Source of the DNA: an uncultured Bacteroidia bacterium
GTDB lineage: Bacteria; Bacteroidota; Bacteroidia; Bacteroidales; F082
Direction of reading: 5' to 3'
Length of the DNA stretch: 55,234 nt
NCBI GenBank assembly: GCA_902799345.1
Contig: CADBZW010000026.1
Coordinates: forward strand, 1 to 55,234
Shown: positions 1-7,766 of the stretch, piece by piece
Position numbering within the stretch: position 1 is the stretch's first letter
Layout of the letters: the number at the start of each line of letters is the position of its first letter
Translations under genes and position numbers: made by a program
Notes under the pieces: model-generated
The model's database searches: none
Seen by the model: only the letters and a program-made list of their open reading frames with translations
Told to the model about the DNA's origin: nothing

Positions 1-95
1 TCGAAGGACTAAAACAACAATAAACAAATCAATAAACACTAAAGAAATGGCTACGATTTATGACTTTAAGGCCCTGAACAACAAGGGCGAAGAAG
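1..95. repeat. Terminal direct repeat, left copy
   Basis: These 95 bases are identical to the last 95 bases of the window. They cover the end of the OhrR-type gene, the spacer and the first 49 bases of the peroxidase gene. An exact end overlap of this size inside an operon is what a circular contig leaves when it is written out linearly. It is not a typical mobile-element terminal repeat. The unique circle would be 55,139 bp. Confidence 0.95.
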
Positions 96-595
96 TGGAT
101 ATGGCCCAATACAAGGGCAAGGTCCTCATGATTGTCAACACCGCCTCGAAGTGCGGTTTCACTCCTCAATACGACGGCTTGGAAGCCCTCTACAAGAAGT
201 ACAAAGACCAAGGTCTGGTGATTCTCGGCTTCCCCTGCGACCAATTCAAGCACCAGGAGCCCGGCTCCGATGAGGAAATCGCTGAGTTCTGCCGCCTCAA
301 CCACGGCGTCACCTTCCCGCTGATGAAGAAAATCGACGTCTTCGGTGAGAATGCCCACCCCATCTTCAAATATCTGACTCAGCAAGTGCCGACCGAAGAA
401 GTCCACGGACTGAAAGACAAGGCTACAATGATGCTTGTCGACGGCTTGAGCAAATCTGAGGGCCGCGAAGAAGGTGGCGTGCGCTGGAACTTTACCAAAT
501 TCCTCATCTCCAAGGACGGCAGCGTCATCAAGCGTTTCGCGCCCGTGGCCAAGCCCGAGGACATGGAGGCTGATATTGAAGCTATGCTTAAATAA
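47..595 (+). CDS. gpx: Glutathione peroxidase-family (thiol) peroxidase, cytosolic
   Basis: A 182-aa peroxidase of the glutathione peroxidase family, which reduces organic hydroperoxides and hydrogen peroxide. Visible landmarks are the peroxidatic Cys36 in NTASKCG, the FPCDQF segment with the active-site Gln66 (most relatives have Asn instead of Asp65), Cys82 in EFCRLN at the position of the yeast Gpx3 resolving cysteine, and the active-site Trp-Asn in VRWNF. The Cys36/Cys82 pair points to thioredoxin rather than glutathione as reductant. There is no signal peptide, so it is cytosolic. If the window is a circle, the gene lies 23 bases downstream of the OhrR-type regulator at 54719-55162 and is probably controlled by it. 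A 59-aa winged-helix gene follows. A second, lipoprotein form of the enzyme lies at 40499-41176. Confidence 0.95.
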   Translation: MATIYDFKALNNKGEEVDMAQYKGKVLMIVNTASKCGFTPQYDGLEALYKKYKDQGLVILGFPCDQFKHQEPGSDEEIAEFCRLNHGVTFPLMKKIDVFGENAHPIFKYLTQQVPTEEVHGLKDKATMMLVDGLSKSEGREEGGVRWNFTKFLISKDGSVIKRFAPVAKPEDMEADIEAMLK

Positions 596-622
596 GATAA
601 CTAACACTAAAACTAAACAACA

Positions 623-802
623 ATGGAAGCAAAAGATCAAGTTCTGCAAGCTATGCGCGAGATTGGCGCACCCGTCAACGCGGGAAAAATCGCTGAAGTC
701 ACCGGCCTCGACCGCAAAGTGGTGGATAAAGCCTTCGACGCCTTGAAGAAGGAAGGCGCCATCGTCTCTCCCGTCCGCTGCAAATGGGAACCGGCGAAAT
801 AA
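623..802 (+). CDS. Small winged-helix protein (59 aa), paralogue of 9025-9198
   Basis: A 59-aa ORF whose whole length reads as a mini winged helix: a first helix (DQVLQAMREIG), a helix-turn-helix (AGKIAEVTGL to FDALKKEG) and a beta wing ending in the basic-aromatic tail VRCKWEPAK. It starts 27 bases after the peroxidase stop and is followed by a hairpin terminator, so it probably closes the OhrR-peroxidase operon. A clear paralogue sits at 9025-9198, sharing KKEGAIVSPVRCKWEPAK at its C-terminus and also following a redox enzyme (flavin reductase). A role in DNA binding is inferred from fold only. The lone Cys in the wing (VRCKW) is conserved in both copies and could be redox active, which is speculation. 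Confidence 0.8.
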   Translation: MEAKDQVLQAMREIGAPVNAGKIAEVTGLDRKVVDKAFDALKKEGAIVSPVRCKWEPAK

Positions 803-822
803 CGCCGCGACATCAATGAACG

Positions 823-866
823 AGACCGCTGCAAGGGCTTATACGTCTTTGCGGCGGTCTTTGTTG
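823..866 (+). terminator. Hairpin terminator after the peroxidase operon
   Basis: AGACCGC (823-829) pairs with GCGGTCT (854-860). The stem continues inward through TGCAAG and CTTTGCG and is followed by a short T-rich tract. It sits 20 bases after the stop of the small winged-helix gene. Confidence 0.7.
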
Positions 867-1077
867 AAAAAGCGTACTCAGATATGCCCTGGCTTTACGG
901 GAGCGGTCACTTTGGCTACCACGCCTCCTGCTCTTGGAGACGATTTTGGTGGTTTGGTGTTTGAAAACTTCGGCCATCAGGAAGCAGGTATCTACTTCAT
1001 CCCAGTTGTGACAACGAAAGGCGTCGAGTCCATAAGGGTGATCGTAAGATAATCAATAAATTCTTTTGGAAAAAATC
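867..1077. other. Intergenic stretch with no assignable gene
   Basis: Between two hairpin terminators lie about 210 bases that are open in several frames. A plus-strand frame runs 816-1052, and two minus-strand frames also read without stops for tens of codons. None starts with a convincing initiation region and I recognise no family. It may be a worn remnant of a gene. I see no promoter box here. Confidence 0.3.
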
Positions 1078-1117
1078 AGAGAGCCGTTGCCTCTTTCGAG
1101 CAACGGCTCTCTTTTTC
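1078..1117. terminator. Strong terminator downstream of the minus-strand acylation operon
   Basis: AGAGAGCCGTTGC (1078-1090) and GCAACGGCTCTCT (1100-1112) form a perfect 13-bp stem with a 9-base loop. It is followed by TTTTTCT on the plus strand and preceded by an A run, so it can act in both directions. It lies just beyond the stop codon of the GNAT gene at 1136. Confidence 0.85.
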
Positions 1118-1135
1118 TAGAATGTAGAGCAGTTA

Positions 1136-2257
1136 TTAAGCCATAACAGCCCTTTTGTAGGCGCGCCGCCGCATGAAAGGCGTTGTCTTGTAGTCGCCGA
1201 AGAGCGACTGCACCTTGTAGTTTTCCTCCAGCTGAGGATTCATGATGATGGTGTCGATGCCGCGCTTGATGCAGTTCTCATGAAGGTATTTGAACAACAG
1301 CACGGGTATGCCACATTGTTGATATTCAGGCATCACACCCATGATCAACGCTTCAAGGGTGTCGTTTTTCTTCAAGGCCTTCAAGATGTTGATGAAGCCG
1401 AACGGGAATAGGCGCCCGTTGGACTTCTTCACCGCTTTGGATAGCGAAGGCACGCAGAAGACGAAGCCGATAGGCTTGTCGTTGTCATCGACAGCCAGGG
1501 CGACAAAGTCCTTGTCGAGGATGGGGACGTAGGTCTTCAGGTAGGCGTCAATCTGCTTGTCGGTCAAAGGCGAAAAGCCATTCAAGGGTGCGAAGGCCTC
1601 GTTATACATGTGGAAGATCTCCCTTCCGTATCGGTTGCCCATCTCTTTCATGCTGTGTGGTTGCACCACGTGCACCTTGAACCGATCTTCAATCAAGTTG
1701 GCGAACTGGAACATGGATGGCAGCTCCTTGCTTACCTCCAGCGTCCGCTGGGTCCAGTCGACGTCTTTCGTGAAGCCGAGATGCTCCAACATCTCACCAT
1801 AATAAGGATAGTTGTATAGGCAGGTGAAAGGGGAGAGGTGCTCGTAACCTTCCACCAGGAGGCCTTCCTTGTCCATATCGGTGAATCCCCAAGGGCCGTG
1901 CATCTCGGTGCGTCCGTGTTGTTGGCCCCAGTCCGCAACGGTAGCGATCAAGGCGCGCAGCACTTCTTCGTCTTCGATGAAGTCGAGCCAGCCGAAACGG
2001 ACGATGTTCTCAGCGTCGTCGGCCTTGTGGTTGATGATAGCGGCGACGCGTCCCACGATTTCGTTGTCACGGTAAGCCAAGAAGCAGTCGGCCTCGCAGA
2101 AGTCGTAGGCTCCGTTTTTCTCGGGGTTGAAGGTATCGTATTCGTCGCCTTCAAGGGCGGGTACCCAATTGGGGCAGTCTTTGTATAGATGCAGTGGAAA
2201 AGTCACAAACTTTTTCAATTGCTTGTGACTTTCCACTTTTTCGATGCGGATGCTCAT
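1136..2257 (-). CDS. GNAT-fold N-acyl/acetyltransferase (373 aa), last gene of ligase-ACP-GNAT operon
   Basis: A 373-aa protein with a two-part GNAT layout: an N-terminal half with LAYRDNEIVGRVAAIINHK (a core GNAT strand pair) and a C-terminal half with MGVMPEYQQCGIP, a degenerate acyl-CoA binding loop. It is a paralogue of 15991-17148 (shared RLFPFGF / LKALKKNDT blocks). It begins 3 bases after the acyl carrier protein stop, which follows an acyl ligase, so the three genes are one operon. Such an arrangement suggests transfer of an activated acyl chain from the carrier protein to an amine. Comparable ligase/ACP/GNAT sets occur in bacterial ceramide and amino-acid lipid synthesis, but the substrate here is inference. 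The start is an ATG directly after the ACP stop. Confidence 0.75.
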   Translation of the reverse strand: MSIRIEKVESHKQLKKFVTFPLHLYKDCPNWVPALEGDEYDTFNPEKNGAYDFCEADCFLAYRDNEIVGRVAAIINHKADDAENIVRFGWLDFIEDEEVLRALIATVADWGQQHGRTEMHGPWGFTDMDKEGLLVEGYEHLSPFTCLYNYPYYGEMLEHLGFTKDVDWTQRTLEVSKELPSMFQFANLIEDRFKVHVVQPHSMKEMGNRYGREIFHMYNEAFAPLNGFSPLTDKQIDAYLKTYVPILDKDFVALAVDDNDKPIGFVFCVPSLSKAVKKSNGRLFPFGFINILKALKKNDTLEALIMGVMPEYQQCGIPVLLFKYLHENCIKRGIDTIIMNPQLEENYKVQSLFGDYKTTPFMRRRAYKRAVMA

Positions 2258-2260
2258 AGC

Positions 2261-2503
2261 TTAAAGAGTTGAATGTGCACTGACATAGTCAATGACTTCG
2301 CCAACGGTGGTGAACTTGGGATTGCCTTCGAACTTGAAGCCAAACTTGTTCTCGATGGCGAGGCTCAGCAGCAAGATGGTCAGTGAGTCCAAGCCCACGT
2401 CACGCACAAGCTGCGAGTCGTCGTTGATTGTGCTGAAATCAGCGGATGGCTTGATGAGTTTCAGGATCTCTTTCAGCTCGTTGAAGATGTTCTCTCTTTC
2501 CAT
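2261..2503 (-). CDS. Acyl carrier protein
   Basis: An 80-aa acidic protein of the acyl carrier protein family. The phosphopantetheine attachment site is Ser40 in GLDSLT, inside the usual four-helix pattern. It lies 3 bases after the acyl ligase and 3 bases before the GNAT gene, so it is almost certainly the dedicated carrier for the chain the ligase activates. It is too divergent and in the wrong context to be the housekeeping fatty-acid carrier, since no fab genes are near. The function as a dedicated carrier is inferred from context. Confidence 0.9.
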   Translation of the reverse strand: MERENIFNELKEILKLIKPSADFSTINDDSQLVRDVGLDSLTILLLSLAIENKFGFKFEGNPKFTTVGEVIDYVSAHSTL

Positions 2504-2506
2504 GGC

Positions 2507-4024
2507 TTATTGGTTTCTTGAGACTTTCATGGCACCAGTGCGTTTGAAGTCCTCTTTGCGCACGGTGATTTTGCTTACTTGGTGGGTGGTGGGCAGCGTC
2601 GCGTTGATTTTGCCGACCAGATCCTTGAAATAGGCTTCCACATCTTCCCAAGGACCGTTGCCGAACTCTTCCATGCGAGGCAGGATTTCAATGGCAATCA
2701 CCTTACGGCCGTCCATTTCGTCTTCCTTGACGAGGCAGTCGCGGAGTTTCGGGTCCTTGTAGAAAGGCTCTTCGATGCTCTCGGGGCTGACGTTCTCGCC
2801 GTTGGAGAGGATGATGAGGTTCTTGATGCGTCCAACAATATACATGTAGCCTTCTTCGTCGAAGCGCACGAGGTCGCCGGTCTTGATCCAGCCGTCCTCG
2901 GTGAGGGTCTCAGCGGTCTTTTCAGGGTCGCCATAGTAGCCGAGGAATACGTTGTCGCCACGGAACCACAACTCACCATCGACCACTTTCGCCTCTTGTC
3001 CAGGATAAAGCTTGCCGACTGAGGTAGGACGTGACTTCACATCGATATTACCGGTGGTGAGGTTGGCACCTTCGGTCATGCCATATCCCGCAAAGAGTTG
3101 GATGCCAAGCTCGTCGAACTCACCGATCAGTTTCGGAGGAACGTTGGCGGCACCCGAGATGATGAATCCCAGTTGTCCACCCAGGAAGGGTTTTCCATAC
3201 ATCTTGACCAGGCCCAACAGGATCTCGCAGATACCGGGGACGGCGACAAGGCAGGTGGGGCGGATGACGGGGAACTTCGTGACCGTCTCTTTGGTGTTGC
3301 CGGCAGAGAACCAAGCACCACCTTCCATCAGGACGGACAATGTGCCGCGGACGAGGCCAAACACATGGCTGAGAGGCAATACGCAGGGATAACGGTGATG
3401 GCCAAACTGGCTGCCTGGGGCATAGACGCCGTTCAAGGCACCACGCATCAAGGCGCGATGAGGCAGGACAGCACCTTTAGGAGCGCCCGTGGTGCCACCT
3501 GTGAAGAAGATGGCGGCAGGTTCTTCCTTGTCGACCGTGGCCACAGGAGCGGCATGGTCGGCACAATCGGTGATGGCGATAGCCTTGCTAGGCACGCCCT
3601 TCACGGCCTCGGCGAAGTCCTTGCCGTAAGCCAACACCTTTACGCCAAACTTCATGCAGCAGCCCATGATGGCTTGCGGAGGAAGCTGCGAAGGCAGGTT
3701 GATGGCCACATAACCAGCCGAGGTGACGGCGAGGAACATCTCAACCGCGTCGACGGTAATGTTGTCGAGAATGGCGACTTTATCACCTTTTTGCAGGCCT
3801 AATTCGTTCAATAAGGCACGTTTACGGGCTATGAGGTCACAGGTTTGCTTATAGGTTAAAGTGTTCACCGTGTCGGACAAGCAAGGCAGGTCAGCCCACT
3901 TTTGTTCTATCCACGTCACAAATTCGGGAAATGTGGGGATAAACTTCAATTGTGCAAGTTCCTCGGCGGGAAGCATGCTCGGAAAATAATCCTTGTTCGT
4001 AATAATTGATTGGTTGTCAAACAT
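2507..4024 (-). CDS. Acyl-AMP ligase (acyl-CoA/acyl-ACP synthetase family)
   Basis: A 505-aa adenylate-forming enzyme. Visible motifs are the phosphate loop FFTGGTTGAPKG, the adenine-binding YGMTEGAN, the TGD motif in GWIKTGDL, the hinge GRIKNLIILSNGENVSPE and the catalytic C-terminal lysine in GAMKVSRN. The frame stays open upstream to 4177, but that extension is basic, aromatic and unlike the family. I therefore place the start at the ATG at 4024 (MFDNQS), after an A/T-rich leader. It would adenylate a fatty acid and load it on the adjacent acyl carrier protein, which is inferred from the operon. It is divergent from the ClbS-like gene, with about 240 bases between them. Confidence 0.9.
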   Translation of the reverse strand: MFDNQSIITNKDYFPSMLPAEELAQLKFIPTFPEFVTWIEQKWADLPCLSDTVNTLTYKQTCDLIARKRALLNELGLQKGDKVAILDNITVDAVEMFLAVTSAGYVAINLPSQLPPQAIMGCCMKFGVKVLAYGKDFAEAVKGVPSKAIAITDCADHAAPVATVDKEEPAAIFFTGGTTGAPKGAVLPHRALMRGALNGVYAPGSQFGHHRYPCVLPLSHVFGLVRGTLSVLMEGGAWFSAGNTKETVTKFPVIRPTCLVAVPGICEILLGLVKMYGKPFLGGQLGFIISGAANVPPKLIGEFDELGIQLFAGYGMTEGANLTTGNIDVKSRPTSVGKLYPGQEAKVVDGELWFRGDNVFLGYYGDPEKTAETLTEDGWIKTGDLVRFDEEGYMYIVGRIKNLIILSNGENVSPESIEEPFYKDPKLRDCLVKEDEMDGRKVIAIEILPRMEEFGNGPWEDVEAYFKDLVGKINATLPTTHQVSKITVRKEDFKRTGAMKVSRNQ

Positions 4025-4229
4025 ATAATAAAAATTTAACTGGTCGTTTTTCAAACGATAAAAATACAAAAAATTATTGAAATGAAATGTTTGTATAACA
4101 AAAAAACGCCTTAGATGATACATAGTGCTATGATTGAGGACTTTACGATAACGTCTTATGATGATGCAATTTTGCATTACAGATAGTTGCGGCCAAGATA
4201 AAAATGTGACGAAGTCTTTTGGTTTTTTC

Positions 4230-4237
4230 TATCTTTG
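4230..4237 (+). promoter_or_regulatory. Bacteroidota -7 box for the ClbS-like gene
   Basis: TATCTTTG matches the phylum's TAnnTTTG -7 element and lies 31 bases before the chosen ATG at 4269. No clear -33 TTTG at the usual spacing was found. Confidence 0.65.
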
Positions 4238-4268
4238 CAGAATCAAATTTACTATACCACTAATAACC

Positions 4269-4811
4269 ATGTCCAACCCAACCAACAAACAAGAGCTGCT
4301 CGCCGCCATGGCTGACGGCTATGCCAAACTGAATGAGCAAATTGCCAAGATGAGCGAAGAAGCCATATCAGCTTCCTTTGACTTCGCCGCCGACCCAAAG
4401 AAATGCGGTGTGCGTTGGCAATACGACCGCTGCCTCCGTGACCTGTTGATCCACCTTTACGAGTGGCAGGTGTTGATGCGCGAGTTTGTGAACAACATCC
4501 GCGAAGGTCACCCGCGAGACTATCTGCCCGACGAGTACCGCAAGAACTACCACGAGATGGACAAGATGCTGGTGGAGAAGCATCAAAACACACCTTTGGA
4601 GGAAGCCAAACGGCTATTGCATGAGACCCATGAGGAGATGCTTCGCCTTGCCGAGAGCTTTACCGAGGAGGAACTCTTCACCAAGGGCTACTATAAAAAC
4701 ACCTACACCACCGACATGGCGGCTTACTTTGTGAGTGTCACTTCAAGTCCTTACGGGCAGGCGGTGAAGTTGCTGAAGACGCATCAGAAAAACCACAAAA
4801 CGGCGAATTGA
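4269..4811 (+). CDS. ClbS/DfsB family four-helix protein
   Basis: A 180-aa protein of the ClbS/DfsB (DUF1706) family. The family includes ClbS, the colibactin self-resistance protein that opens the reactive cyclopropane, and DinB-like relatives. Matching landmarks are the opening [19 protein letters not shown], the helix [14 protein letters not shown], and the C-terminal Y-T-T-D-MAAYF segment followed by SSPYG, which corresponds to the W-T-R-G...SPY end of ClbS. The frame is open to 4158, but the ATG at 4269 follows the promoter box and begins the family homology, so I chose it. DUF1905 and acetyltransferase genes follow. Whether it acts on colibactin, another electrophile or an unrelated thiol-type substrate cannot be read from sequence. 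Confidence 0.8.
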   Translation: MSNPTNKQELLAAMADGYAKLNEQIAKMSEEAISASFDFAADPKKCGVRWQYDRCLRDLLIHLYEWQVLMREFVNNIREGHPRDYLPDEYRKNYHEMDKMLVEKHQNTPLEEAKRLLHETHEEMLRLAESFTEEELFTKGYYKNTYTTDMAAYFVSVTSSPYGQAVKLLKTHQKNHKTAN

Positions 4812-4831
4812 ACGAATTAAACGAATTACTC

Positions 4832-5104
4832 ATGGCCGCTGTTGAACAATATGAATTCGATGCCATCATCATCCAAAACGAGGACATGGATGCCGCTTAT
4901 GTTGAGGTGCCTTTCGACATCAAGGCGCTCTTTGGCAAAGGTAGGCTGGCGGTCCATGCCACCTTCGATGGCGTGCCATACGACGGACAAATCGTCAAGA
5001 TGGGGACGCCTTGCTTCATCATCGGTGTACGGAAGGACATCCGGAAACAGATAGGCAAGTCTTTCGGCGACACGGTGCATGTGACGTTTTGTGAACGAAA
5101 ATAA
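4832..5104 (+). CDS. DUF1905 domain protein
   Basis: A 90-aa protein that is one DUF1905 domain ([22 protein letters not shown] at the front, [19 protein letters not shown], then GDTVHVTF at the end). The family is a small beta-barrel of unknown activity. The frame could start at TTG 4808, overlapping the previous stop by four bases, but I prefer the ATG at 4832. It is transcribed with the ClbS-like gene. I do not infer a function. Confidence 0.8.
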   Translation: MAAVEQYEFDAIIIQNEDMDAAYVEVPFDIKALFGKGRLAVHATFDGVPYDGQIVKMGTPCFIIGVRKDIRKQIGKSFGDTVHVTFCERK

Positions 5105-5113
5105 CACGACTAT

Positions 5114-5669
5114 ATGACCAACTTGGAAAAATGTAACGCAGGAATAGAGTATTCGTATGCCGACGAGGAACTGATCGCCCTCAAGACCGAGGCCATTCGG
5201 CAGTGTGAGATCTTCAACGCCATCGACGGGCGCGACTACATGGCGCAATACCGCCACCTGCAGCAGATGCTAGGTAGGGTGGGGGAGCGCGTGTGGATTG
5301 CCAAGACTTTCAACTGCGACCGAGGCAAGAACATCTTTATCGGCGACGACTTCACCGGTAACCACAACCTCACCATCCTCGACATCCGCGAGGTCTATAT
5401 CGGCAACCATGTGATGATTGGGCCGAACACGCTGATTACCACCGTCGGGCATCCCCTATCGCCGCAGGGAATATCATGCCTTGGCCAAGCCCGTGCGCAT
5501 CGGCAACGATGTCTGGATTGGTGGCAACGTTACCATCCTTCCCGGTGTGACCATCGGCAACAACGTGGTGGTAGCCGCAGGGGCTGTGATTAACAAAGAC
5601 GTTCCTGATAACACTTTAGTGGGCGGTGTGCCGGCGAGGGTTATTAAGACTATTGAGGATGATGTTTGA
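5114..5669 (+). pseudogene. Frameshifted maltose/sugar O-acetyltransferase (left-handed beta-helix)
   Basis: Together two overlapping frames encode one complete maltose-acetyltransferase-type enzyme. The first frame (from ATG 5114) carries the N-terminal Mac domain, the first hexapeptide turns and the catalytic TVGHP histidine. At about 5467-5472 the reading shifts, and the second frame continues with [20 protein letters not shown] and the rest of the hexapeptide repeats to 5669. One extra or two missing bases explain it. Everything else looks intact, so this is either a recent inactivation or a sequencing error. It ends 7 bases from the convergent gene at 5677. Confidence 0.75.
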
Positions 5670-5676
5670 ATAGCAC

Positions 5677-6897
5677 TCACCTCTGATGTAACGTTACCCC
5701 CTCCACCTGGCCTTTACTGTCAAGAGTATAATAGGCACAAAAGAAATCAGCGGGGATTGGCGGATTATAGACCACTGCAATAACGTAACGGTCGTCGACC
5801 TGCTCCACCCACTGGATGTAACCATACTTTCCGAAGTTGCGGCCTCGTGCCGACATATCCTGCTCTATGGCAGCCATCATCATATCTATTCCGTCGATAC
5901 GATTCAAGTAAATTGGATCAAGGCGACCTAAATACTTTACATTTCCAATATATACCAACCGTCCTTTGGCATCGAATCCATGACAGATAGTGTCAGAATA
6001 TATTTTGTAATAATCGCCTTTTTTATACCTTTTCCGTTTTGAAACCCCGCTGCCATCCTTTTTCTCGCGATACGCCCAAATATACTTCGTGGAAAAATGC
6101 TGATATCCACTAATCCCAACCGTATCTATTTGTGACAGAACCGCTTTTTTCACGGCAGTCGGCAATTGTTCAAAACTATATGGCTCTTGTATAGGCCACC
6201 ATATTTGAAACAACGTCTTCTGGTAAACCCCACGAGGCTCGTTGTTACGCCCGTCCACTTCGTGGATGGTTGGACCATTGACATCATAAGTAAGCAATTT
6301 GCCTCTGGTGAGATTCAGATCGGCATTCCAAAAGTTGTCATCTCCGTCAAAAACTGTCATATAGTGGAGATCAGGACGGGATCGGAATGGGAAAAATTCT
6401 TTATCTTCAGGCATCACTTCACTATTGTGTATGCAATTGATATGTACGCAGGTGTCGCCTTCGAGATTGAGGTAAAAGACATACTGCCGAATATATTGAT
6501 AAAAGTAAGGAGCGGTAAAAGCCCTTTGGATGATTTGCGCAGAATCGGCGCGCCTGTCCAAGACTTTGGCCAACATGTTTTCCGCACGTTGCACATCTTG
6601 AAGCCCAACCTCGCAGCAGTCCTCAAATTGATGCCCCAATAATATCCCAACTAAAAACACACAATCTTTCGCCTCAATCAAATAGCCGACCGTCCCTTCA
6701 GCGTTTCGGCATTCCGTGAATCTATAGTTCGTGTCAGGTTGAAGAAATAGGGAACCCGACTGCTGACGTTCCTTGTCGAAATCAATTTCAACTGGCACCA
6801 TCTCCGAAATCGTCACAGGTTCCAAATGCGGAGGCTCTTGTGCACTAACATGTTGCATAAGAAGCAAAAAGAGCAAGAAAACAAGAATCCTTTTCAT
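5677..6897 (-). CDS. Secreted protein of unknown function (406 aa)
   Basis: I do not recognise a family. The protein starts with a classical Sec signal peptide (MKRILVFLLFLLLMQHVSAQ, cleavage likely after VSA). The mature part is mixed alpha/beta, rich in aromatic and acidic residues, with cysteines near residues 63-95 and 150-160 that could form disulfides in the periplasm. It stands alone, convergent with the acetyltransferase and divergent from the flavoprotein gene. A TATATTTG promoter box lies upstream at 6924-6931. The A+T-rich codon use in the middle of the gene differs a little from its neighbours. Confidence 0.8.
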   Translation of the reverse strand: MKRILVFLLFLLLMQHVSAQEPPHLEPVTISEMVPVEIDFDKERQQSGSLFLQPDTNYRFTECRNAEGTVGYLIEAKDCVFLVGILLGHQFEDCCEVGLQDVQRAENMLAKVLDRRADSAQIIQRAFTAPYFYQYIRQYVFYLNLEGDTCVHINCIHNSEVMPEDKEFFPFRSRPDLHYMTVFDGDDNFWNADLNLTRGKLLTYDVNGPTIHEVDGRNNEPRGVYQKTLFQIWWPIQEPYSFEQLPTAVKKAVLSQIDTVGISGYQHFSTKYIWAYREKKDGSGVSKRKRYKKGDYYKIYSDTICHGFDAKGRLVYIGNVKYLGRLDPIYLNRIDGIDMMMAAIEQDMSARGRNFGKYGYIQWVEQVDDRYVIAVVYNPPIPADFFCAYYTLDSKGQVEGVTLHQR

Positions 6898-6923
6898 GGT
6901 ATGGTGTAGTTTTTTCGTCGCTG

Positions 6924-6931
6924 CAAATATA
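6924..6931 (-). promoter_or_regulatory. -7 box for the 406-aa secreted protein
   Basis: Read on the minus strand this is TATATTTG, followed by C, 26 bases before the ATG at 6897. Confidence 0.6.
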
Positions 6932-6951
6932 CCAATTTCGACGAAATTCCC

Positions 6952-6959
6952 TATCTTTG
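6952..6959 (+). promoter_or_regulatory. -7 box facing the flavoprotein gene
   Basis: TATCTTTG on the plus strand, divergent from the box at 6924-6931. The transcript would have a leader of about 150 bases, containing the palindrome at 7036-7068, before the gene at 7119. Confidence 0.6.
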
Positions 6960-7035
6960 CGTTTTCACAAATAACACATCATAAGTGGATGAGCAAATTT
7001 AGTTTACATAATAGACTGCTAGACTCCGAGACTGC

Positions 7036-7068
7036 GGGACTGCGAGTCGAACAAATACTCGAAGTCCC
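7036..7068. repeat. Palindromic intergenic repeat
   Basis: GGGACTGCGAGT (7036-7047) and ACTCGAAGTCCC (7057-7068) pair at 11 of 12 positions around a 9-base loop. The flanks repeat the same GACT/GGGACT words (7022-7080). It lies in the leader of the flavoprotein gene. The 33-codon ORF that crosses it (6989-7090) looks like a by-product of the repeat. Confidence 0.6.
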
Positions 7069-7118
7069 GTGTCCCGAAGTCAAAGAATAATGCAGTTTAA
7101 TTTTGAACAGTTACTTAA

Positions 7119-7766
7119 ATGAAAAAAATCATCATCATCGACGGAGGCCCACGTGCCACCTTCAACACGGCCTCCATGCTACAGAAGTTTGCCGAAGGAG
7201 CAAGTTCGGTAAGCAATGAAATCGAGGTGAAGAGCGTTCGCCTCTATGCCCTCGACTACAAAGGCTGCATGTCGTGCATGGCCTGCAAAATCAAAGGCAA
7301 AGCCTCGCAAGTGTGCAAATACAAGGATGCCTTGACTCCTGTCTTAGAAGAAATTGCACAAGCCGATGGACTGGTGTTAGGTTCACCCAACTATTTCGGC
7401 GAGATTACTGGCCAAATGCGGGCTTTCTTGGAGCGTTTGGCCTTCCCTTGGCTCTCCTACAACGACTACAGCATCACCGCCCCGAAGCGGATGCCCGTGG
7501 TGCTGGTGGAGACGCAAAACGGTGGCGTGGGAGGCAGTAACTGCAACGGCTATGGCACGATGGAGTCTTGCATTGCCAAAGCCCTCGGACAACCGGAGAA
7601 ACTGTTCGCCAACAATACCTACCAAGTGAAGAACTACGCCAATTTTGAGTTGGAAGGATTCTCGGAGGAAGCCAAACGCCAGTATCGCGAAGAGCACTGG
7701 GAAGAAGACCTACAAAAGGCCTTCGATGCTGGCAAGCGCATGGCGGAAACAATCATTAAGGCGTGA
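7119..7766 (+). CDS. Flavodoxin-fold NAD(P)H-dependent oxidoreductase, iron-sulfur flavoprotein type
   Basis: A 215-aa flavodoxin-like reductase. It opens with a beta-strand and phosphate loop (IIIIDGGPRATFNTA), then has a compact cysteine cluster CMSCMAC followed nine residues later by another Cys. It then has LGSPNYFGEITGQM, the usual flavin-contacting loop of this family. The cysteine spacing resembles iron-sulfur flavoproteins (CX2CX2CX5C) but with a longer last gap. It overlaps the next gene by one base, so the two are co-translated. Two further relatives lie at 43174 and 43801. The substrate is unknown; electron transfer to small quinones or nitro compounds is typical of the family. Confidence 0.85.
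   Translation: MKKIIIIDGGPRATFNTASMLQKFAEGASSVSNEIEVKSVRLYALDYKGCMSCMACKIKGKASQVCKYKDALTPVLEEIAQADGLVLGSPNYFGEITGQMRAFLERLAFPWLSYNDYSITAPKRMPVVLVETQNGGVGGSNCNGYGTMESCIAKALGQPEKLFANNTYQVKNYANFELEGFSEEAKRQYREEHWEEDLQKAFDAGKRMAETIIKA

Noticed and set aside
1-95. Terminal repeat of a phage or transposon
   Set aside because: The repeat lies in the middle of an operon, starts and ends inside genes, and no phage or transposase gene is present. An assembly overlap is simpler.
6989-7090. 33-codon ORF upstream of the flavoprotein gene
   Set aside because: Its codons are made of the GACTGCGGGACT palindromic repeat. It has no family resemblance, so I treat the region as a repeat-bearing leader.
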